64,000 bases of DNA from Flagellimonas hymeniacidonis (GTDB taxonomy: Bacteria > Bacteroidota > Bacteroidia > Flavobacteriales > Flavobacteriaceae): contig NZ_VRUR01000002.1 in assembly GCF_008040165.1 (NCBI RefSeq), positions 1,116,001-1,180,000 on the forward strand. Direction: 5' to 3'. Every line of letters starts with the position of its first letter. Position 1 is the stretch's first letter. The notes beneath the pieces were generated by a model. That model was not told the DNA's origin. It did not search any database and saw only the letters and a program-made list of their open reading frames with translations. The translations under genes and the position numbers were made by a program. Positions 9,459 through 17,780 of the stretch are shown piece by piece.

Positions 9459-10016
9459 ATGAAAACATTTAAAAAATACCTTTTTGCTATTCTGATTTGT
9501 GTTATTGCAAGTTGTGCTTCAAATCCAAAAAATATCGCAACTGATGCCGAAATTGAAGCGTTGAACAAAGTCGTGTCCAATAATTCTTTTGAAATTTTGG
9601 CAAGCTTTGCCAGGCCCTTGGCTACTGGTAGTGTAAACAGTTTGGCCAATGCTGGTCTTATTCCCCCTGGAAGCACCCCAAGCCGTATTGATGTGTCCGG
9701 AAGTGCTAGTTATTTAAGAGTTATTGGTGATAGGGTGGAAGCAAACCTTCCTTACTTTGGGGAACGACAAATAAGTGCAGCGTACAATAGCAATAATACT
9801 GGGATTAAATTTGATGGTATTCCTAAAGACTTTGAACTTGTACCCAATACTAAGACTAAGGGGTATACAATACGCTTTACCATAGATGGAGGTACGGAAA
9901 CATATCAGGTAATTGCCCAACTGACACCATCGCTTTTGAGTTCCCTAAACATAAATAGTTCTCACAGAACTGCTATCGCTTATGAAGGAAGGATACGGGA
10001 ATATGCTAGTGAATAA
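9459..10016 (+). CDS. DUF4251-family lipoprotein
   Basis: 185 residues. The signal peptide ends in a lipobox (VIASCASN), so the mature protein should be lipid-anchored in the periplasm or outer membrane. The body (FEILASFARPL, DRVEANLPYFGE, GIKFDGIPKDFELV, YTIRFTIDGG, SHRTAIAYEGRI) matches the layout of DUF4251 proteins. Function is unknown. It is divergent from the DUF5916 gene and converges on the LytTR gene with only 6 bp between stops. Confidence 0.87.
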   Translation: MKTFKKYLFAILICVIASCASNPKNIATDAEIEALNKVVSNNSFEILASFARPLATGSVNSLANAGLIPPGSTPSRIDVSGSASYLRVIGDRVEANLPYFGERQISAAYNSNNTGIKFDGIPKDFELVPNTKTKGYTIRFTIDGGTETYQVIAQLTPSLLSSLNINSSHRTAIAYEGRIREYASE

Positions 10017-10022
10017 TGTGAG

Positions 10023-10757
10023 TTACCAAGTAATTGGTTTAAATGATTGACCAATCTTAAGTTTTTTTCCGGAGTTTAAAATCAAATATTCATCCCGTTT
10101 GTCTTTTTCCTTGGATTTTATTTGAGTCTTGTTCACTACGAACTTCCTATGTATCCTGATAAAGTCAGACTCAAGCATTTTCGCCAAAACACTCAAGCGT
10201 TCTCTTTTGATAAACATATCTGTGTCCGTATAAAAATTTAGGTAATGGCCATCCGCTTCTACCCATTGGACTAGATCCAAACCTATGGTTACCTTTTTTC
10301 GACCTTTGTAGACCTCAATGGTTTGTGTTTTTGGTTTTAAGCTAAAAACATATAAAGCGGAACCAAAAATCAATAGCAAATGGTATAAAGCCTCTCTTCC
10401 AAAATAGTACCTGGCGTATTCAGCGTCAATGAAGAAATCAAAATAACCAAAAGCATGCAATACGATATTGGAAAAAACATAAAATACAAAAAGAGCTATA
10501 CTAGCCAGGATTAGGTTCATTGGCCAAAACCATTTGGCGTAGTGCTTTTTCACTTCTTTTTGAGTACGCAGGATAAGTATTAAAAAGGGAATGAACAGGA
10601 GTACAGAGACTAATAGATACACGATGGACACCCAAATACTGTAACTGGAATGACCACTATAACGGATAACATTCTGTATTAGGGTAATAATGAATATAAC
10701 CACCAGTAATGCAATGGAGAGAATATAAAATCGCTTTTCACTCTGAATTGTCCACAT
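10023..10757 (-). CDS. Membrane-bound LytTR DNA-binding protein
   Basis: About 244 residues from the ATG at 10757 (an upstream in-frame ATG at 10802 would add 15 residues that look non-coding). Four hydrophobic segments occupy residues 10-145. A LytTR domain follows from about 155 (VTIGLDLVQWVEADGHYLNFY, DFIRIHRKFVVNKTQI, KLKIGQSF). There is no receiver domain, so this is a one-component membrane regulator. No kinase gene is adjacent; the signal is unknown. Confidence 0.88.
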   Translation of the reverse strand: MWTIQSEKRFYILSIALLVVIFIITLIQNVIRYSGHSSYSIWVSIVYLLVSVLLFIPFLILILRTQKEVKKHYAKWFWPMNLILASIALFVFYVFSNIVLHAFGYFDFFIDAEYARYYFGREALYHLLLIFGSALYVFSLKPKTQTIEVYKGRKKVTIGLDLVQWVEADGHYLNFYTDTDMFIKRERLSVLAKMLESDFIRIHRKFVVNKTQIKSKEKDKRDEYLILNSGKKLKIGQSFKPITW

Positions 10758-10838
10758 ACCAACACGGAAAAAGGGTGCTATACAAATATAGCAATAACCC
10801 ATTTCGGATTAAATGTTCTGCTATAATGTAGAATTATA

Positions 10839-11348
10839 CTACCCAAAAACCCCTTTGAATCTTTTTTCCGTCAAGCCATTTTCCTGTAACCACTCTGCCA
10901 ATTCCTTATGAGCTCCTACTTCCGCGTGGTGTAATAATGTAAACCCATGAGGTCCATATGAGTTTATTAAATGTGGGTAATTGGTCAATAGCTTTTTTAT
11001 GAAGTCATCATAACCCAAAAAAGCATAATTAAAAATATCTAAACGTGCACCTTTAGTTACTAGGTAATCAACAATGTCCTTTCTTCCCATATGGGATGCG
11101 CCGCCAACGGCAGTTTCAAAATCCCCTTTTTTAAATTGACTTGTTGAATTAAGCAATAAAGGATATTCTTCAAGTATTTTCCGGGTTTCATCCAAGCTTT
11201 TATGCGCTGCAAATACAAATTCCATAATTAAATCATAATCAAAAAGATCTTCTTGTGTCTCTTGTGATTGTGCAAGTATGGCAGCAGGTGTAATAGCCAT
11301 CGCGCCACCAATCAATAGGTTTTGTTTAATAAAAGTTTTTCTATTCAT
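10839..11348 (-). CDS. Exported ankyrin-repeat protein
   Basis: About 169 residues from the ATG at 11348, chosen because it directly precedes an export signal (MNRKTFIKQNLLIGGAMAI) of the same kind as in the isomerase-like gene downstream. The mature part contains two or three ankyrin-like units (GGASHMGRKDIVDYLVTKGA and GFTLLHHAEVGAHKELAEWL). Ankyrin repeats bind proteins; the partner is unknown. It lies 81 bp upstream of the LytTR gene on the same strand. Confidence 0.8.
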   Translation of the reverse strand: MNRKTFIKQNLLIGGAMAITPAAILAQSQETQEDLFDYDLIMEFVFAAHKSLDETRKILEEYPLLLNSTSQFKKGDFETAVGGASHMGRKDIVDYLVTKGARLDIFNYAFLGYDDFIKKLLTNYPHLINSYGPHGFTLLHHAEVGAHKELAEWLQENGLTEKRFKGVFG

Positions 11349-11619
11349 AATACGTTGCTTTATATCAATCACAAAAAGACATGTAATTTATGAACTGATA
11401 GCTACAAGAGTTCATTTTGTCGTAGAACTGTAGCTAGCTGTCTTGAAATTGAACAGATTTATACGTTTCAAAGGATTTTAAGAATTGGGAGATACTAAAA
11501 AATCTACTGGTAATGTGGAATTCTATGTAAGTTTTAAGGACTGAAAACGAACAGCATATTGGTCATTATTTTTTGCTTATTTTCGAGTGCTATTTTTGGC
11601 CACTACTGCTTACTGGATT

Positions 11620-12531
11620 ATGAAAGAATCAAAAACAAACAACAGAAGAACATTTATAAAACAATCTGGTTTGCTAATGGCTGCATCTATGATGCCTATT
11701 TCTGGAATTTCCATGAGCAATACATCCAAATATAAAATGGGACTCCAACTTTTCACTATCCGGGATGCCATGGAAAAAGACCCTATTGGCAGTCTGAAAG
11801 CTGTTAAAGGGTTAGGGTATGAGGATTTGGAAATTTATGGATATAATGAGAAGGAGGGTAGTTACTATGGATATAAGGCTAAGGAACTAAAAAATATTTT
11901 AGATGATATAGGATTAACCGTTTCCAGCGGACATTATGGATTCTCGGAATATTTTGAAAAATCGGATGATGCATTAAAAAAGTATGTGGATCAGTGTATT
12001 GAAGGAGCTCATGCATTAAATAAAAGTTACATCACTTGGCCATGGTTGCATCCAGAGTACAGGACTATTGAAAACTTCAAAATACTTGCTGATAAATTAA
12101 ATAGGATAGGGGAGCAAGTCACTAATGCCGACCTTGGTTTTGCGTATCACAATCATGGTTTTGAGTTTGAAGAGCAAAATGGACAACTAGGGTACGATAT
12201 CATTGTAAACCAAACGGATTCCAATCTGGTAAAATTACAGTTGGACCTGTATTGGGCAAAGCACTCTTCTAAATCCACCCCTGCTGAATTGATTGCTAAA
12301 GAACCAGAGCGCTTTGTAATGTGGCATATTAAGGATATGGATAAAATCACAAGGGACTATTCAGAATTAGGGAATGGTTCTATTGATTATGTATCCATGC
12401 TCTCCACATTAGACCATACCGGATTGAAATTCTATTATTTGGAACAGGGAGGAAATTTCGCCAAAGATTCCATGCAGAGCATAACCGATAGTGCCTTATA
12501 TTTTAAAAAAAATTTAAAAAAATACCTCTAG
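11620..12531 (+). CDS. Sugar phosphate isomerase/epimerase-like TIM barrel, exported
   Basis: About 303 residues from the ATG at 11620. The start is followed by a Tat-like signal (NNRRTFIKQSGLLMAASMM). The rest is an AP-endonuclease-2/xylose-isomerase-like barrel: MGLQLFTIRDAMEKDP near the start, FAYHNHGFEFEE, KLQLDLYWAKHSS (metal-site region), MWHIKDMDK and YYLEQGG near the end, with the spaced Glu/Asp/His expected to bind a divalent metal. Such secreted proteins occur with sugar-processing genes in Bacteroidota. The next gene, a sorbosone dehydrogenase-like lipoprotein, follows on the same strand after 76 bp. Confidence 0.88.
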   Translation: MKESKTNNRRTFIKQSGLLMAASMMPISGISMSNTSKYKMGLQLFTIRDAMEKDPIGSLKAVKGLGYEDLEIYGYNEKEGSYYGYKAKELKNILDDIGLTVSSGHYGFSEYFEKSDDALKKYVDQCIEGAHALNKSYITWPWLHPEYRTIENFKILADKLNRIGEQVTNADLGFAYHNHGFEFEEQNGQLGYDIIVNQTDSNLVKLQLDLYWAKHSSKSTPAELIAKEPERFVMWHIKDMDKITRDYSELGNGSIDYVSMLSTLDHTGLKFYYLEQGGNFAKDSMQSITDSALYFKKNLKKYL

Positions 12532-12607
12532 AATTGCCTTAATTTTAGTAGTACAAAAGATGCTAACATAGGCTTAAAAGATTTTGAATCATTATAAAAA
12601 TATAGAC

Positions 12608-13789
12608 ATGTTTAAGAGAATTTCATTTTTATTTATACTATCTCTATTCGTATTATCCTGTAAAGGGAAAAAGGAAGAAGAAAAAGAAGTTGTGGCAGAG
12701 GAAGAGCAGGTAGAGACCAATTTGCCCCTGCAAAATCTAAATGTTCCAGATGGATTTAAAGTAGAGGTGTTTGCCGAAGGTATTGATGGGGCTAGATCGA
12801 TGGCCATGGGCGATAATGGGACACTCTTTGTGGGTACTAGAAATGAAAAAACAGTATATGCGCTCCAAGATTTGGATGGAGATTTTAAAGCTGAAAAAAT
12901 AATTGTTTTGGATTCCACGTTGGAGGTTCCGAATGGATTAGCCTTTAAAGATGGAGCATTGTATGTTGCAGAAGTTGGCAGGCTGTTGCGATATCCAAAT
13001 GTAGAGCAGGAACTTTCCAATCCCTCAGAACCAGAAGTTATTTATGATGACTACCCAACAGAATTTCATCATGGATGGAAATATATTGCCTTTGGTCCAG
13101 ATGGAAAATTATATGTTCCCGTAGGTGCGCCTTGTAACATTTGTGAGCGCTCAGAAGAAGATGAACGCTATGCTACCATTACCCGTATGGATCCTGATGG
13201 CAGCAATAGAGAGATTTATGCTAAAGGGGTGAGAAACACTGTGGGCTTTACATGGCATCCAGATACAGATGAATTATGGTTTACAGATAATGGTAGGGAC
13301 ATGTTGGGAGATGATATCCCTCCATGCGAATTAAATCGTGTTTCAGAGGCTGGTCAGCATTTTGGTTATCCGTACTGCCATGGAGAGAAAGTGAAAGACC
13401 CTGAGTTCGGAGATGCTTTCCCATGTTCAGATTTTATTGCTCCAGTTCAGGCCATGGGCGCTCATGTGGCACCACTTGGCATTAAGTTCTATACAGGGAA
13501 TATGTTCCCCGATGCATACAAAGGGCATGCTTTTATAGCTGAGCACGGTTCTTGGAACCGTTCTTCCAAAGTTGGATATAAGATTTCATTGGTAAAGATA
13601 GAGAACAATAAGGCTGTTAGCTATGAAACATTTATAGATGGATGGCTTGATGATGAAAAACAAGAAGCGTTTGGCAGGCCAGTAGATGTTCTTTTCCTAA
13701 AAGATGGCTCTATGCTGATTTCAGATGATTTTGGTGATGCTATTTATAGAGTTTCGTATAGTGACACCCAATTGGCCAGCGTAGATTAA
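12608..13789 (+). CDS. Sorbosone/PQQ-dependent sugar dehydrogenase-like lipoprotein
   Basis: About 393 residues from the ATG at 12608 (a TTG-initiated extension to 12584 is unlikely). A lipoprotein signal ends LFVLSCKGKK. The body is a beta propeller of the L-sorbosone/glucose dehydrogenase type: MAMGDNGTLFVGTR, YIAFGPDGKLYVPVGAP, ARGVRNTVGFTWHP-like KGVRNTVGFTWHPDT, ELWFTDNGRD, FIAEHGSWNRS, DGSMLISDDFGDAIYR. Typical members oxidise sugars with PQQ in the periplasm; whether PQQ is made here is not known. It probably forms a transcription unit with the isomerase-like gene upstream. Confidence 0.9.
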   Translation: MFKRISFLFILSLFVLSCKGKKEEEKEVVAEEEQVETNLPLQNLNVPDGFKVEVFAEGIDGARSMAMGDNGTLFVGTRNEKTVYALQDLDGDFKAEKIIVLDSTLEVPNGLAFKDGALYVAEVGRLLRYPNVEQELSNPSEPEVIYDDYPTEFHHGWKYIAFGPDGKLYVPVGAPCNICERSEEDERYATITRMDPDGSNREIYAKGVRNTVGFTWHPDTDELWFTDNGRDMLGDDIPPCELNRVSEAGQHFGYPYCHGEKVKDPEFGDAFPCSDFIAPVQAMGAHVAPLGIKFYTGNMFPDAYKGHAFIAEHGSWNRSSKVGYKISLVKIENNKAVSYETFIDGWLDDEKQEAFGRPVDVLFLKDGSMLISDDFGDAIYRVSYSDTQLASVD

Positions 13790-13809
13790 CCAGCTTTGAA
13801 GGAATTGCA

Positions 13810-16053
13810 TTAAAGGTTGAGCCAATAGTTCAGTTTTAGAACGATTGCGCGTTGTCTTGGAAAACGAATGGTAGGAAGAATAAGGCCGCCATTTTCCGTC
13901 TGGCTTTCTGCAAAAAAGTTATCCGTGTATACCAAAAAAATATCTGATACCGGCTTAAAGCGCCACTGTATTCTAGAATTAAGATTCACATTCTGTATTT
14001 GACTATTGAACTGCACAAAAGTTGTCCAAAAGATATTTTTGGTAAAAGTGAAATCAAAACGAGTGCCTATTAATAATAAATCTGCATCCTTATACGGATC
14101 GGGAAGTCTAATGTTATTGTAGGCAAAATTTAATGAAGTGAACCCCAATGGTTGATATCTGTAGGTTAGCGTGCCGGCTAAATTGTACAAAGACCCATTG
14201 AAATATTCACCCAGTTGAGTAGATAAGTTATAAGAGAAAACCTTTCTTGCGTCTGATCTATATGTTGCACTTAAAAAAGAATATCCATAATCTGTGCCTT
14301 CAGTTAATGCCAGACCATTAAGACCACTTGGATCAAAAGGATTCAATAAAAAAGTATATTGCTTTTCAGCAGATAACTCTAAGTAGGCCGTACTTTTATA
14401 ATTAAATCTATAGTTCAGCGCTAAGTTCCAATCCAAATCGTCCAATGTGATGTTGTTTTTTATGAGTTCACCAGAAATACCAGGGCCATGTTTTTGAATA
14501 ACTCTATTTTTTGGATAGTAGTTGTACCAAACCTGGGGAGTTAATTGAAAGATATTACGTCTACGTACAAACCCAACTTCAGGATTATATCCAGCACCAA
14601 TACTTTGACCAGTAAGATTGGATTCCAGTTTATACGTGCTATAGTTTAGAAAACCACCAAAAGCATAATTGGAGTCCGAATTGGTTTCATCAAAAGATTG
14701 ATGGTAGAATAGTTTCCCATTCCAAGTATTGTCATTAGTGGCCAAATTAGCATCAATACCCAGTGTTCTGTTGTAGGTATTGGGAGAAAAAGTGAAATCT
14801 CCTCCAACAGAATCAACAAAAGCTTGCTTGTTTATAAACGTAGCACTTAGATAAGATCTGCTCAGTATTCGCTGTTGTAAGGCCGCTACTAAATAATTAG
14901 TGGAAGCTAAACCTATGGCTTCATTTTCCTTTAGCTGTGCATTGAGCACTCCCAATCTTAAGTTCTTATTCAATTTCCCATTTAATCGTATTCCGCCATA
15001 AATCTCATTTTGCAGGTTTTGTCCTGTGGATTCATCTCTGGTAACTCCAATTCTTCTGGAAAAAAAAGGCCGTGTGCCATCAATGCCAAAACTGGCAAAT
15101 AAATCTGCATTTTCTAAAAAGAATTGTCTGCGTTCGGGAAAGAAGATTTCAAATCTATCTAGATTGGTTACCTGCTGATCTACTTCTACTTGAGAAAAAT
15201 CGGGATTGGCGGTCACGTCTAATGTCATTGCCGGCCCCAAACCAAATTTGGCATCAAAACCAAAATCAAAATCGTTTATAGTGGGTGTGTCCGTTTCAAA
15301 GTTTTTGGAATTTCTAAAAATGCTATACGGAATTAGTGAAATGTTTGTTTTGGTTTTTTGCAAAGGTTCGTCCCAAACCAATGGTTGGGTAAATGCCAAG
15401 TTGATGATAAATTGATTTCTTGGAATAGGAGTCCAAGTAGATTGCTCGCTGTATTCGCTATCGAACCTGTAAAAATTAATATACCAATTATTTAGGTCTT
15501 TTTTATAGCGGAGTGTTTTAAAAGGAATAGCCATTTCCACCGCCCAATGATCATCATATATTTCAGCTTTGGAATACCAAACGTTGTCCCAACTTGTAGA
15601 AAATGTATCTGAACTTGCCACACTTCCCCCATTAGCAATAAGCCCTTCTCTTTGAACGCCAAAAGGGTTTACTCCAAATAGAAATGCGTTGTTTCTATCA
15701 GCATAAGTATCCAGTACTATACTTATCACATCATTGGCTTCCCCTCTAAAGTCTCTTCTTAAAGAAGGGGTTACATATTCCCTAGGACCTAAATTCAGCA
15801 TTTTGGCAAAAACATAAAGGTTGTCTTCATCATAAGTCATCCGTATCTCTGTTTGCGCTTTCGCTGGAACGGAGTCGCTTGGGAAGAATTGGGCAAAATT
15901 CTCAGCTATTGCGGCTTCCTTCCAATCCAGCTCGTTCATTTGGGCATCCAACTCAATTTTCCCTGTAGCTTTTTTAATAGCCAATCCGTTTTGTGCTAAG
16001 GCGAAGTGAAAAGAAGCAAAGACTAAAATTATAATGATGAAAACAGTGCGCAT
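13810..16053 (-). CDS. DUF5916 protein: CBM9-like domain plus outer-membrane barrel
   Basis: 747 residues with a signal peptide (FASFHFALAQ). The N-terminal CBM9-like segment includes GKIELDAQMNELDWKEA and AVEMAIPFKTLRYKK; the barrel part has the family hallmarks FSQVEVDQQVTNLDRFEIF, FPERRQFFLENADLF and FFSRRIGV. It is a paralogue of the protein at 7143-9368 with the same domain order. Substrate unknown. It is divergent from the AraC-type gene, from which it is separated by 129 bp with repeated GAAT boxes, so regulation by that protein is plausible. Confidence 0.88.
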   Translation of the reverse strand: MRTVFIIIILVFASFHFALAQNGLAIKKATGKIELDAQMNELDWKEAAIAENFAQFFPSDSVPAKAQTEIRMTYDEDNLYVFAKMLNLGPREYVTPSLRRDFRGEANDVISIVLDTYADRNNAFLFGVNPFGVQREGLIANGGSVASSDTFSTSWDNVWYSKAEIYDDHWAVEMAIPFKTLRYKKDLNNWYINFYRFDSEYSEQSTWTPIPRNQFIINLAFTQPLVWDEPLQKTKTNISLIPYSIFRNSKNFETDTPTINDFDFGFDAKFGLGPAMTLDVTANPDFSQVEVDQQVTNLDRFEIFFPERRQFFLENADLFASFGIDGTRPFFSRRIGVTRDESTGQNLQNEIYGGIRLNGKLNKNLRLGVLNAQLKENEAIGLASTNYLVAALQQRILSRSYLSATFINKQAFVDSVGGDFTFSPNTYNRTLGIDANLATNDNTWNGKLFYHQSFDETNSDSNYAFGGFLNYSTYKLESNLTGQSIGAGYNPEVGFVRRRNIFQLTPQVWYNYYPKNRVIQKHGPGISGELIKNNITLDDLDWNLALNYRFNYKSTAYLELSAEKQYTFLLNPFDPSGLNGLALTEGTDYGYSFLSATYRSDARKVFSYNLSTQLGEYFNGSLYNLAGTLTYRYQPLGFTSLNFAYNNIRLPDPYKDADLLLIGTRFDFTFTKNIFWTTFVQFNSQIQNVNLNSRIQWRFKPVSDIFLVYTDNFFAESQTENGGLILPTIRFPRQRAIVLKLNYWLNL

Positions 16054-16081
16054 AGGATATTGTTAGGAGGTAAAACTAATT

Positions 16082-16130
16082 TTGGAATCGACTTTCTTGT
16101 TATTGAATCGGAAATACTGGTTATGGAATT
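16082..16130. promoter_or_regulatory. Possible operator: GAAT boxes at 20-21 bp spacing
   Basis: GGAATCG (16084-16090), TGAATCG (16104-16110) and GGAATT (16125-16130) lie in the same orientation about two helical turns apart, between the divergent DUF5916 and AraC-type genes. AraC proteins often bind direct repeats with about this spacing. Visual pattern only. Confidence 0.35.
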
Positions 16131-16182
16131 TGAAAATTGGCAATAGCATAAGTCAGTTTTTTTTAGCTTAGTAGAAAAAGTT

Positions 16183-17073
16183 TTGGATTTAATAGGGGAT
16201 GGGTATACAGGACATAAGGAGGAATTGACCATCAATGGCTTTTTGATCTACTTTACAAGAATGCAGACTTTTGAAAAAGTTGTTATTTATAAGGAGGTTG
16301 AAGAGGAATGGTTGCAATTTCATTTTCAACTGGCAGGAAGGACCAGAACTATTGTTGCAGATGATGTAAAGGAGATCATTATTAAACCAAATACTTTTAC
16401 AATCATTTATGAGAAGTTAGGAGATTGCGCCATTCATTTTCCTAAGAACTGCAATTATGAAAGTTTCGGTTTTGTTATACAACCTGAATATTTCTTAAAC
16501 TCTTTTCTAAAGGATTTTGAAGAGCTGCAATCACTTAGAGCTGTTATTGAGACCAATGATGAATATTTTCTTGATCAGGAATATGCGTTATTGGATTCTA
16601 AGACCAGAAAAATAATCAATGATATTAAACACAATCCCTTTTCGGGGAATTTAAAAGAGGTGTTCATAGAGGCAAAGCTCATTGATTTGATATTTCATTC
16701 TATTCCTTTGTTGCGAGAAAAAACTAAAAATTCAATTCAGTTTACAGATGCCTCAAAACAAAAAATCATTGAGGCGAAGGAATATATTCTTAAAAACCAA
16801 CACAAAAGATTATCCATTAAAGAAATTGCCAATGCCGTTGGGTTGAACCAATACTTTCTTAAAACTAAATTTAAGGATGCCTTTGGAAAAAGTGTTGTGG
16901 ATTTCTGTATTGAATTAAAACTGGAAAGGGCATACAACGAAATTCAAAACACAGATAACAAAATCACCTTTATTGCTTATGAAGTAGGCTATTCCAGTCT
17001 TGGTAATTTTTCAAATGCCTTCTACAAAAGATACAAGATAAGACCTAGTTCATTAAGAAAAAAAGCCCTGTAA
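16183..17073 (+). CDS. AraC-family transcriptional regulator
   Basis: Up to 296 residues. The C-terminal AraC domain (about 195-296) holds two HTHs: LSIKEIANAVGLNQYFLKTK and FIAYEVGYSSLGNFSNAFYK, ending in the RPSSLRK signature. The N-terminal ligand part (NGFLIYFTR ... WLQFHFQLAGR) looks coding well upstream of the first ATG at 16261. In frame the only classical start before that is a TTG at 16183, so either TTG is used or the first ATG gives a slightly shortened N-terminus. Divergent from a DUF5916 gene, its likely target. Confidence 0.88.
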   Translation: MDLIGDGYTGHKEELTINGFLIYFTRMQTFEKVVIYKEVEEEWLQFHFQLAGRTRTIVADDVKEIIIKPNTFTIIYEKLGDCAIHFPKNCNYESFGFVIQPEYFLNSFLKDFEELQSLRAVIETNDEYFLDQEYALLDSKTRKIINDIKHNPFSGNLKEVFIEAKLIDLIFHSIPLLREKTKNSIQFTDASKQKIIEAKEYILKNQHKRLSIKEIANAVGLNQYFLKTKFKDAFGKSVVDFCIELKLERAYNEIQNTDNKITFIAYEVGYSSLGNFSNAFYKRYKIRPSSLRKKAL

Positions 17074-17089
17074 ATACATAGGACTTTTC
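17058..17089. terminator. Probable bidirectional terminator
   Basis: AAAAAGCCCT and AGGACTTTT form an imperfect stem around a short loop, overlapping the end of the AraC gene and facing the convergent methyltransferase gene; A and T runs on both sides suit termination in both directions. Confidence 0.45.
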
Positions 17090-17102
17090 AAAATTAACTA
17101 CA

Positions 17103-17741
17103 TTATTTTATCGCTCGACCTTTAATTTGTGGTGTAATTGGAACGAAAGGAGAATAGGAATTGTATTCTTCTATGGATAAGGAGCTAAAACCGGCAGACT
17201 CCAACAAAGACTTTGTATCTCTTTTGGTATTGCAACCTTCAAAGAACCAATGCCACGGTTTATGGGTTACATTTTGAATAAATGATACAATGGTATTTTC
17301 CTTTGCTTTAACGTGCTCAATAAATACAAAAACACCAGCGGGTTTTAGAATACGTTTTATTTGTTCAACACATTTAGCTGGATTGGCCACTGTGCACATA
17401 ACCAATGTACAGGCTACAAACTCAATAGAATTGTCCGGTAAATCAATAGATTCTCCAATAACCGTTTTTATCTCAAGAGTTATCCCATATTTTTTTGCAC
17501 TTTTTTTTAGGTTGGCATGCATATGAATATTGGGTTCTATGGCAATCAACTTTGTTCCTTTTTTAAGGTATCGCATGTTTGCTCCAGCTCCTGGACCAAT
17601 TTCCACAACTGTTTCTGGGTGATTCTTAAAAAGATCCCTTTTAGATTTTCCAAAAAGATAATTCATATATCCTGAAAGTATTTTGAACATCCAAGAGTTG
17701 ATTGGGCCTAGAATAGCATTGTTTTTGAATTCGCTGCTCAT
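17103..17741 (-). CDS. Class I SAM-dependent methyltransferase (METTL7-like)
   Basis: 212 residues. Motif I is VVEIGPGAGANMRYL, followed by the acidic end of strand 2 (LIAIEPN), a motif-II-like FVACTLVMCTVANP and ILKPAGVFVFIEHVKA. This arrangement resembles the UbiE/METTL7 group acting on lipids or thiols; substrate unknown. No signal peptide; likely cytoplasmic. It lies 39 bp downstream of the TonB-dependent receptor gene and may share its transcript. Confidence 0.88.
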   Translation of the reverse strand: MSSEFKNNAILGPINSWMFKILSGYMNYLFGKSKRDLFKNHPETVVEIGPGAGANMRYLKKGTKLIAIEPNIHMHANLKKSAKKYGITLEIKTVIGESIDLPDNSIEFVACTLVMCTVANPAKCVEQIKRILKPAGVFVFIEHVKAKENTIVSFIQNVTHKPWHWFFEGCNTKRDTKSLLESAGFSSLSIEEYNSYSPFVPITPQIKGRAIK

Positions 17742-17780
17742 AGTGTTTTATTTAATTATTTGTGTAAATTGTTTTAACGT

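Noticed and set aside
9365-9676. 103-codon minus-strand frame over the DUF4251 gene
   Set aside because: Shadow of the real plus-strand lipoprotein gene, which has a lipobox and family match.
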